Shown piece after piece: positions 1 to 6,100 of a stretch of 64,000 bases of DNA. Origin of the DNA: Candidatus Babelota bacterium. Lineage in GTDB: Bacteria > Babelota > Babeliae > Babelales > Vermiphilaceae. The first letter of the stretch is position 1, and every line of letters begins with the position of its first letter. The notes beneath the pieces were generated by a model that saw only the letters and a program-made list of their open reading frames with translations, ran no database searches and was not told the origin of the DNA. The stretch spans positions 53,230 through 117,229 of the forward strand of contig JAFEAZ010000029.1 of assembly GCA_018266085.1 (NCBI GenBank), in the 5' to 3' direction. The position numbers and the translations under genes are program-made.

Positions 1-1
1 A

Positions 2-364
2 TATAAGCACCTGATGAAGAAGATTCCTGTGCTTTCTATATCATGCAAAACGGGTAAAGATATTGGACGTATTATGCCGTTGGTACATGAAGTGTATGAG
101 CGCTACAAGCAACGATTTGATGACGATGAGCTAAGCATGCTTATCAAAGAAGCGTTGCAACGCAAGCCATTGTATCATAATGGTAACATGCTCATTGTGC
201 GTCGGGTAAAACAGGTTGCTATAGCACCAACAACGTTCCTTATTATAGCTAACCAGCCATCATGGTTTGGACCGACACAGCTTGGCTATTTTGAGAACAT
301 CTTGCGCAAAAAATATGATTTTGCCGGTGTTCCGATCCGCTTTTTTGTTCGCAAAAAAGGGTAG
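2..364 (+). CDS. der: Ribosome-associated GTPase Der (EngA), C-terminal part
   Basis: Only the last ~120 residues are present; the frame is open to the window edge, so the gene starts upstream. The visible part is the C-terminal KH-like domain of Der, the double-GTPase needed for 50S subunit assembly. Supporting features are the end of the second G domain (PVLSISCKTGKDI, carrying the G5-type SxKTG loop), then the KH domain with RVKQV, P-T-F-L-I-I-A-N and the closing GVPIRFFVRKKG, typical of Der C-termini. Neither P-loop is in the window. The next gene, hpf, starts 81 bp downstream on the same strand, so co-transcription is possible. Confidence 0.9.
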   Translation, partial: YKHLMKKIPVLSISCKTGKDIGRIMPLVHEVYERYKQRFDDDELSMLIKEALQRKPLYHNGNMLIVRRVKQVAIAPTTFLIIANQPSWFGPTQLGYFENILRKKYDFAGVPIRFFVRKKG

Positions 365-445
365 TTGCTATAGTAGCATCCGATTTTGTACACTGAAAAG
401 CGTCATAATACAGGCAGTCGTTACCTTAATCAAAAGGGGCTTTTC

Positions 446-796
446 ATGCATAAACGTATTACCTTCAGGCATATGGACACATCTGAGGCTATGGAACAAC
501 ATGCTCATCAACAGCTTGCAAAAATTGAGCACTTTCTTGAGCATGAGCAGCGTCCTATCTATATCGATCTGATATTCGAGCCATCTAAAGCGCATGAGCA
601 TCATCGTATTGAGTTGCGTGTAAAATCGCCGCACTATGATCTGGTCACACACTCTGAGAAAGAGGGCGTTGATTTTTATGAAGCGCTTGATCACGTCATC
701 GATGTTATGTACCGTCAATTGCATGAGCATAAGCGCAGATTAGAGGATGACAAAAAGCAGGTTGGGCGACATGACGAATTTAAAAAACAGCGATAA
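446..796 (+). CDS. hpf: Ribosome hibernation-promoting factor / sigma-54 modulation family
   Basis: This 116-aa protein matches the short HPF/RaiA family, which binds the 30S A/P-site region and stabilises inactive ribosomes. It has the beta-alpha-beta-beta-beta-alpha pattern: a first helix after MDTSEAMEQHAHQQL, strands around RPIYIDLIFE and HHRIELRVKS, and a final helix FYEALDHVIDVMYRQL followed by a basic tail. The ATG at 446 is preferred because AAAAGGGG lies 6-13 bases upstream; an in-frame start at 386 would add 20 residues with no family resemblance. There is no long C-terminal dimerisation domain. A strong hairpin follows at 801-829. Confidence 0.85.
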   Translation: MHKRITFRHMDTSEAMEQHAHQQLAKIEHFLEHEQRPIYIDLIFEPSKAHEHHRIELRVKSPHYDLVTHSEKEGVDFYEALDHVIDVMYRQLHEHKRRLEDDKKQVGRHDEFKKQR

Positions 797-800
797 TACA

Positions 801-829
801 AAGAAAGGGAGCGTCCTGCTCCCTTTCTT
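801..829. terminator. Hairpin between convergent hpf and a minus-strand gene
   Basis: A perfect 12-bp inverted repeat (AAGAAAGGGAGC / GCTCCCTTTCTT) with a 5-nt loop, just after the hpf stop and before the end of the convergent gene at 877. The A/T-rich stem ends supply short T-tracts in both directions, so it probably serves as a bidirectional terminator. Confidence 0.75.
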
Positions 830-876
830 CATCAGATTGAGATTGCTCCAGAGCTGTCTCTGAGGCGTCAGACGGA

Positions 877-1443
877 TTATTTTTTTTCTGCTAAGAACTT
901 GCTCTGCTCTTTTTCGTAATCCATATGCTCTTGCAATACTCTAGCAAATGTTCGGTCATTACCATGTTCATCCTTACCGCCCAAGCGATGCTTTGCTTGA
1001 TTAATCGTAAGCACAATGTTGATAATTTTTTCAGTGTCGGGGTTAGTAAAAGATAATTCAACGGTGTCATCATCATCTTTGTAACTACCATCTTTACGCA
1101 ATAAAGCTTCTAGTGGTAAGTTCACCGGGAAGTTTGTTGGCAGGTCTTTGTGTCCGTGACAAGACCAATTGTTTGAGATTGGTGAGGTTGCCCATACGGG
1201 AACCCAGTAGCTTTTATCGCTAACAGCTTTAAATGTTTTGATACTGTACCCTTTAGGGAGATCATTGTAACCTGGAGTTTTTACACCTCCGCTCTCGATG
1301 ATGCCATATGGATACTTAAATACTACCCCTGTAATCTCGACTTCTTCACGAAGGGTATCCTTTTTGATGTCATGCTCCATCGCACATGTGCCTACAGCAC
1401 AACTTGCTCCTATGAGTAATACTACCATTTTCTTTAGGCCCAT
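877..1443 (-). CDS. Secreted protein of unknown function
   Basis: 188 aa with a signal peptide (GLKKMVVLLIGASCAVGTCA, cleavage likely near residue 21). I do not recognise the mature part. It contains a Trp/Tyr-rich stretch (SYWVPVWATSP), one mature Cys in NWSCHGHKD, an Asp run (KDDDD), and a charged helical C-terminus. TAAAGGAGA lies just upstream of the ATG. It shares strand with the dsbD-like gene but is separated by about 40 bp, so it could be the last gene of that transcript. Confidence 0.7.
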   Translation of the reverse strand: MGLKKMVVLLIGASCAVGTCAMEHDIKKDTLREEVEITGVVFKYPYGIIESGGVKTPGYNDLPKGYSIKTFKAVSDKSYWVPVWATSPISNNWSCHGHKDLPTNFPVNLPLEALLRKDGSYKDDDDTVELSFTNPDTEKIINIVLTINQAKHRLGGKDEHGNDRTFARVLQEHMDYEKEQSKFLAEKK

Positions 1444-1480
1444 ACAGCATCTCCTTTATTGTGATGGTTAAACAACAGCT

Positions 1481-3301
1481 CTATCGTATTGCGAGCGCTG
1501 CAAGCTCGTCGGCAAATGCTTGAATATCCACCTCATATAGCTCGCTGCCCCAGCGTTTGATTAAACTGCCGGTCTGCGCATCGACCAATAGGAACGTAGG
1601 GAATCCAACAACGCCATACTTTTCTTGTAATAGCTTGATGACGTTATTAGGATCATTGGCGCCATCAATTTTCACGCAACAAAAGCGTTTCAATGCAGCT
1701 TCGATGATTGGATGTGCAAGTACTTTCTTGTCAATGGCGGTACAGATCGAGCAGAAGCTCGCACCAACATCAATAAAGAGGCGTTTGCTACAGGTTTGCG
1801 CATTCGTTAATGTATGCGCATAGTTTGTTTGCCAGTGTGAACAATCGGCCGTACATTCTTGTATCATCAGGTAGGTTTTGTAGGCTTGTGATGCGACCAC
1901 CATTGAGCTGGCAATCAAAGCTATTGCCAAGATGCCGGACAAAGAGCGCCAGACACCCGGACGCTTTCTGTTTTCGTAATACAGGTATACGAGCCCAGAC
2001 GCCAAGAGAAAGAGTGCCAATGCGCTCAGTAAATAGGGCGCAGGTACCAGCGGTTTTAAAAAGTAAAAACACATGCCAAACAACATAAACCCGAAAAACT
2101 TCTTAACTTCTACCATCCACATACCTGCGCGTGGCAAGAGTGCCAATGACGAGGAGAACGTACCAATAATAAGCAGCGGCAGGCTGAGGCCAACGCCGAA
2201 CATAAACAGCAGGAGGAATCCCATGAGGCTGCTGTTGAGCGTCGTTACGATACTCAGCAGCAGTACCAATCCTGGCGATAAGCATGGAGAAGCAACGGTA
2301 CCGCTTGCTACACCAAATAGGAACGCGGAGCTCAATGAGCCGTCTGCTGATTGGCTAGAACGTGATTTTAAAAAGGATGGTACGTACATTTCGTAAAAGC
2401 CCAACATAGCAAATCCAAGATAGGCAAGCAGCGCAACGATAAAGAGTATAACGAACGGGTTTGCCATAAAGGCACCAAACATCTGTCCAGTTGTTGCTGC
2501 AGCAAGACCAAGCAAAGAAAAGGTCGTTGCAATACCGATGGTGTATGCCAGCGACAATAAAAGGCTTCGCAGCAATGAGCGGCTCCCTTGTGCTTGTAAA
2601 ATACCAACGGTAATAGGAATCATTGGGTAAATGCATGGGGTAAGGCTCATAAGGGTGCCCAATAACAATGCTAATACAAGACGCATCCAGAGTGTGTTGG
2701 TGCTACTGATAAGGAGCGAAAGCTGTTCAGTGTATGAGATGGAGGGTGTCGGTTGTGGTATCTGTGGTGTTATTGTTGGTGGCAGGGTAATGGCATCTGC
2801 GTCTTCTGGAGCCGTTGGTGTGGTGGTGGCCGTTGCTTCTTGCTGCTGTTCTTCTACAAAAGGTAAAGGAAAGGAAGTTTTGGTAATCCCTTTATTGCTG
2901 CTGAGATAGTAGGTAACATGCAGGCGCGCCTTTCCATGCATCGTTGCGGTGCGCTCTGCTTGCAGCGTCAGCGTCAGATCATGATCAAATATTTTTTTAG
3001 TCGTTTTAAAGGTAGCATCATAGGCTGACCGTGCTTGCTCAGATGCTTGCCAGTCGCTCAAGGTAACGGCTGGGTTGTCCACCGACAGCGCAAGATAATC
3101 GCGATACAGATGTGCACCTGCAGGAACCTGGATGTTGATGGTCAGCGCAAGGGTTGTTTCGCCAATAGGTTTTGATGTCAACGAGATAGGTGGATTGCTG
3201 AGGGCGCCACATACAGCCGTATTTGGTAAGCAAAAAACTGCTGCCGTTACCAGAAAAAAATGTCGCAAAGAACGATGCGTTGTTGAATATAGGTGAGTCA
3301 T
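1481..3301 (-). CDS. dsbD: DsbD-type thiol:disulfide interchange protein
   Basis: 606 aa with the three-part DsbD architecture. A signal peptide precedes a periplasmic beta-sandwich domain (to ~residue 150), then about eight membrane segments carry the redox cysteines in SLTPCIYPM and TVASPCLSPG, and a thioredoxin-like domain carries CSIC in GASFCSICTA plus the cis-Pro loop GFPTF. The family moves electrons from cytoplasmic thioredoxin to periplasmic reductases. Oddly, the N-terminal domain contains no cysteine: where E. coli DsbD has its Cys pair after VTY, this protein reads VTYYLSSNKGITK. Electron delivery may go directly from the thioredoxin domain. The start is uncertain: ATG at 3301 gives a good signal peptide, while an in-frame TTG at 3313 adds four residues; neither has a strong Shine-Dalgarno. 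Confidence 0.88.
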   Translation of the reverse strand: MTHLYSTTHRSLRHFFLVTAAVFCLPNTAVCGALSNPPISLTSKPIGETTLALTINIQVPAGAHLYRDYLALSVDNPAVTLSDWQASEQARSAYDATFKTTKKIFDHDLTLTLQAERTATMHGKARLHVTYYLSSNKGITKTSFPLPFVEEQQQEATATTTPTAPEDADAITLPPTITPQIPQPTPSISYTEQLSLLISSTNTLWMRLVLALLLGTLMSLTPCIYPMIPITVGILQAQGSRSLLRSLLLSLAYTIGIATTFSLLGLAAATTGQMFGAFMANPFVILFIVALLAYLGFAMLGFYEMYVPSFLKSRSSQSADGSLSSAFLFGVASGTVASPCLSPGLVLLLSIVTTLNSSLMGFLLLFMFGVGLSLPLLIIGTFSSSLALLPRAGMWMVEVKKFFGFMLFGMCFYFLKPLVPAPYLLSALALFLLASGLVYLYYENRKRPGVWRSLSGILAIALIASSMVVASQAYKTYLMIQECTADCSHWQTNYAHTLTNAQTCSKRLFIDVGASFCSICTAIDKKVLAHPIIEAALKRFCCVKIDGANDPNNVIKLLQEKYGVVGFPTFLLVDAQTGSLIKRWGSELYEVDIQAFADELAALAIR

Positions 3302-3416
3302 GGTAGTTGCCAATCATAAAAGAGAAGTTTTACACTAATGGAGATCTAGTTTAACCAATTTTTTAAAGATGGCACCTCTTTTTTGTTGTTTGCCTTCTCC
3401 AGAACATTGTGCTCTT

Positions 3417-3915
3417 CTATTGTTCTAAAGATTGTTGACGTGCTCGGTGTGTCGTTACCTGCTGCATAGTCTGTTCATACGACGGTGGTTGTTTACTTTC
3501 TAGATCTGGGAATGTTTCATCGATCTTTTTCTTAATCGCTTTTGGCAGCCTCATGCAATGCTGTGCGTCTTCCGGTTCCTGCTTGATCAATCGGCACACC
3601 GTTTTCAAGCAGTGTTTGTACCTGTTCTATTGGATACCGATTTGCCAATGATCCATGTTTTTCTATGCAGCTTAGTATAAGAGAGGCACCCTCAATGCGC
3701 GGTGCACACAAAAAAGGGTGATTTTTGAGTAGCACTTGTCTTTGCTCTGCGGTGCGGCATTCTTCATAAGTAGTGCGAATGGCTACTCGTCTCAGATATT
3801 CTTTTTCTGAAATTCTATCCGCTGCTTGCTCGTGAGCCCATGCAGTCTGCATGCAGCAGATAACGAGAACAGATACTGTGCGGCACATTACTTTTGTGTT
3901 TTTGGCGTTGATCAT
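3417..3915 (-). pseudogene. Frameshifted secreted ankyrin-like gene
   Basis: The 5' frame (3915 to 3532) encodes a signal peptide ending CCMQTAWAHEQAA, then 127 residues resembling the next gene upstream. It finishes in an ankyrin-like start (GRRTALHEAAK) and stops after two more residues. The adjacent frame continues to 3417 with KAIKKKIDETFPDL and a tail containing QPPSYEQ. The switch point is near 3540-3550 (CCAAAAGCG on the minus strand). The ATG overlaps the upstream stop as ATGA. It is most simply a broken paralogue; programmed slippage is possible but unsupported. The tail carries a PPxY motif. Confidence 0.65.
3821..3863 (-). repeat. 43-bp signal-peptide repeat, copy 1
   Basis: This segment matches 4792-4834 at 42 of 43 bases. 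Both copies encode the signal-peptide end CCMQTAWAHEQAA of neighbouring secreted genes. Such near-identity beside strongly diverged mature regions points to recent duplication or gene conversion. Confidence 0.85.
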
Positions 3916-4859
3916 GCTGCTCCTTGTTCATATGGGTCCCATTTTAACGTTTCATCTGCGAGATACTCTTTTATGTATCTATACACAGGCTTGGGAAAAG
4001 ACTGTTTAAGAATGCCGTTTTTCATATCATAGCGATTTTTGTAGCGCAGTGCGTTTTGTATGACAGTGCGTACGGTTTGAGATTCGTTTTTTTCTTGTAC
4101 TAACGCAAGAGTTTTGCTGTATAGTTCAGGAGAACATCGTTTAAAAAATGCTGAGCACCATTGAGCCTTTTCGGCAGCAGAAATAAGATTATCAGGAGAA
4201 ACATGAGCTCCCGCCTTGAGGCAATTTTTTATAACGCTAGCCTGCATGTCGGCACCATATCCGCTACCTCTGTTTCCTATAATAACTGGCAGACACGGTT
4301 CTTGCCAACCGTTCAACAGCATCAGTTGATTAACGATATGAGCCATAGTTGAATGAGCAGAAAGCAGCAGCGCTTGTTTGCCAGCATAATCAGATCCGTA
4401 GGCATATGAGAATGCATTACGGCCGCTGTCGTCTTGCAGTGTAGGATCGGCTTTATCTTTGAGGAGCCCGCGCGTTAGAGGAGCATTTGGCATGTATTCC
4501 TCCCAATGGCCGCGTGCTAGATGCGCTAAAGTCGTCGTGCCAAGATAATCTTGTTGATCTATGTCGACACCCTCTACACGTACTCGTGCTATAGCTTGTT
4601 CGGGATAAGGGTTTTCAGGTGTGGAAAATTTCTCTATACAGGCAAAAATAACCGTATGAGTGCTTTGAGTACGTTTATGTTTAAGGCAGTTATTTTGAGC
4701 AAGCACGGTGAAAAAATCTGTTCTCCTAGCTTTCCTCAGCTTTGTAAAAGCGTCTCGTTGTTGTTCGCCTAACAGTTTATCGGCATCCGTTGCTGCTTGC
4801 TCGTGAGCCCATGCAGTTTGCATGCAGCAGATAATCAAAAGCGTGTGTGTGAGGTTCAT
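3912..4859 (-). CDS. Secreted ankyrin-like protein
   Basis: 315 aa. A signal peptide (TLLIICCMQTAWA) is followed by a region with degenerate ankyrin-type units: GVDIDQQDYLGTTTLAHLA, ADPTLQDDSGRNAFSYA and LKAGAHVSPDNLISAA. Ankyrin repeats bind proteins; in intracellular bacteria exported ankyrin proteins are usually host-directed, but nothing here names a target. The start has AGGAA 7-11 bases upstream. The stop overlaps the next gene (ATGA) and it lies 36 bp after the last immunity-like gene, so it may share the toxin operon transcript. It is paralogous to the frameshifted gene downstream. Confidence 0.72.
   Translation of the reverse strand: MNLTHTLLIICCMQTAWAHEQAATDADKLLGEQQRDAFTKLRKARRTDFFTVLAQNNCLKHKRTQSTHTVIFACIEKFSTPENPYPEQAIARVRVEGVDIDQQDYLGTTTLAHLARGHWEEYMPNAPLTRGLLKDKADPTLQDDSGRNAFSYAYGSDYAGKQALLLSAHSTMAHIVNQLMLLNGWQEPCLPVIIGNRGSGYGADMQASVIKNCLKAGAHVSPDNLISAAEKAQWCSAFFKRCSPELYSKTLALVQEKNESQTVRTVIQNALRYKNRYDMKNGILKQSFPKPVYRYIKEYLADETLKWDPYEQGAA
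4792..4834 (-). repeat. 43-bp signal-peptide repeat, copy 2
   Basis: Partner of 3821-3863, one mismatch in 43 bases, encoding the same signal-peptide end in the upstream ankyrin-like gene. Confidence 0.85.
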
Positions 4860-4895
4860 AGCTGAATTCCTGCTATATAGCCTTGATCCATCTTT

Positions 4896-5249
4896 TTAGT
4901 CATGATAAAGGTTGTAACTTGTTATAACGTTGGGCCAGAGCTCGCCATAGGTATAACCTTCTAGGCATATCATGACGCCATCTTTTATGAATAAAATAAA
5001 ACCACACAGAGCACCATTTAGATCACAATGTACATCACCATAGGCATATTCCACAGGCTCTGTAACTTTAACAATATTTTCTGGGAGATGGAAATCGGTA
5101 AAAAAACCTACACCGGTAAAATCTCTGCTAGCAACGTGTGTTTTTTTATATTGTTCACGAAGTATTCGATTGACCGAAGTATCTTCTTCTAATATTTTTT
5201 GCATGACCGCATGCTCAAATTCTTCGAAACTAATGGTGCTATTATTCAT
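4896..5249 (-). CDS. Immunity-like small protein (GVGFFT / LEGYTYGE type)
   Basis: 117 aa, no signal peptide, acidic. It has the pattern of a small cytosolic family often seen in polymorphic-toxin immunity clusters: an N-terminal helix ending ILREQYKKTHVASRDFTG, then GVGFFTDFHL, a glycine-containing strand (GALCGFILFIKDGV) and LEGYTYGELWP. I cannot give a family number. The ATG overlaps the previous immunity gene's stop by 4 bp (ATGA), so it is translationally coupled in the toxin operon. A role as immunity protein for this or a lost toxin is inferred from context. Confidence 0.65.
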   Translation of the reverse strand: MNNSTISFEEFEHAVMQKILEEDTSVNRILREQYKKTHVASRDFTGVGFFTDFHLPENIVKVTEPVEYAYGDVHCDLNGALCGFILFIKDGVMICLEGYTYGELWPNVITSYNLYHD

Positions 5250-5674
5250 TCTTGGCTCCTATCGTTAGCAGAAATATCTGTTTCAATAATAACTGGTTCC
5301 ATAGAAGAAATGATATCAATATTTCCATCAACTGAACCTATCACAAAATGCATATAACTTTCGAAGTTTTCAGATGTCTGAAATTGCTCAGATAAATTTT
5401 GTATATAGCTAGAATTTAGTATTTTGAAGAAATTTGAGCTACTTAAAAATTCTTTGCTATAGCGTTGATAATGAGGCATTTCAAGAGCATATACATCATC
5501 GGCGAAGCTATAGCTAATAACTCCTGCACTAAAGATTATTGTAACTTCCTGTATGTTTTTTTCCCATGGATATAGCACTATTGTCAGTTTTGGTTTATCG
5601 TAAAGTATCTGAGCTATGCCATAATGATCCTTAAAATGTGTTATTGGCTTCCAAGGTATCCATTGTTCATTCAT
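5246..5674 (-). CDS. Putative immunity protein, paralogue 2
   Basis: 142 aa, cytosolic, clearly paralogous to the gene just upstream (5690-6091). Shared landmarks in order are MNEQW, an I-x-Y-D-x-P-x-L-T-I strand, a V-x-Y/K-F-x-D strand, NFFKILNSSYIQ, then HFVIGSVDGNIDI and a closing E-P-V-I segment. This fold pattern is familiar from immunity proteins encoded directly after nuclease-type polymorphic toxins. The divergence between the two copies suggests they neutralise different toxin variants, or that one is an orphan kept after a toxin-tip swap. It starts 15 bp after its paralogue's stop. Confidence 0.72.
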   Translation of the reverse strand: MNEQWIPWKPITHFKDHYGIAQILYDKPKLTIVLYPWEKNIQEVTIIFSAGVISYSFADDVYALEMPHYQRYSKEFLSSSNFFKILNSSYIQNLSEQFQTSENFESYMHFVIGSVDGNIDIISSMEPVIIETDISANDRSQE

Positions 5675-5689
5675 ATGAAATTTTTCCTG

Positions 5690-6091
5690 TTATAAAGGTT
5701 GCCCTAGTTCAGTTATCAATGGATCTGAGGAGTAAGCGACCTCAATTACACCATCCAGCGTGATTATTACAAAATGTGTCAAATTTCTAGTGTCAGAAAT
5801 AGTACATGACTGTATAGACAACTGTTTGAGATAGTGTGAGTTTAAAACCTTAAAAAATTTTATATTTTGAGAGGAATTTTCAGGGCCCTCGCTTTTCTTG
5901 ATAGAACGGTTTTTAACATCTGTAAACTTATATGATTCTACGCATCCTTCAAAAAGGATCTGTATTTTTTTATCTGTATCTTGTTGCTCCAAAAGAATTG
6001 TAAGGCCTGGTGTGTCATAGAATATCTTCGTCATTAAATAGGGGCCTATTGCACTTTGTACAGGGTCCCATACTAGCCATTGCTCATTCAT
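5690..6091 (-). CDS. Putative cognate immunity protein of the 927-aa toxin
   Basis: 133 aa, no signal peptide. It begins 9 bp after the toxin stop, the usual place for the cognate immunity gene. Landmarks are MNEQWLVWDPVQ, a strand with IFYDTPGLTILLE, KFFKVLNSHYLKQ, and THFVIITLDGVIEV. It would stay in the cytosol and bind the toxin tip. Its closest visible relative is the next gene. The Shine-Dalgarno is weak (AAATATTAGAA), consistent with translational coupling to the toxin. Confidence 0.75.
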   Translation of the reverse strand: MNEQWLVWDPVQSAIGPYLMTKIFYDTPGLTILLEQQDTDKKIQILFEGCVESYKFTDVKNRSIKKSEGPENSSQNIKFFKVLNSHYLKQLSIQSCTISDTRNLTHFVIITLDGVIEVAYSSDPLITELGQPL

Positions 6092-6100
6092 TTCTAATAT

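Noticed and set aside
3530..3560. Programmed frameshift in the ankyrin-like gene
   Set aside because: A short A-run is present but there is no obvious stimulatory structure or conserved slippery site; a mutation is simpler.
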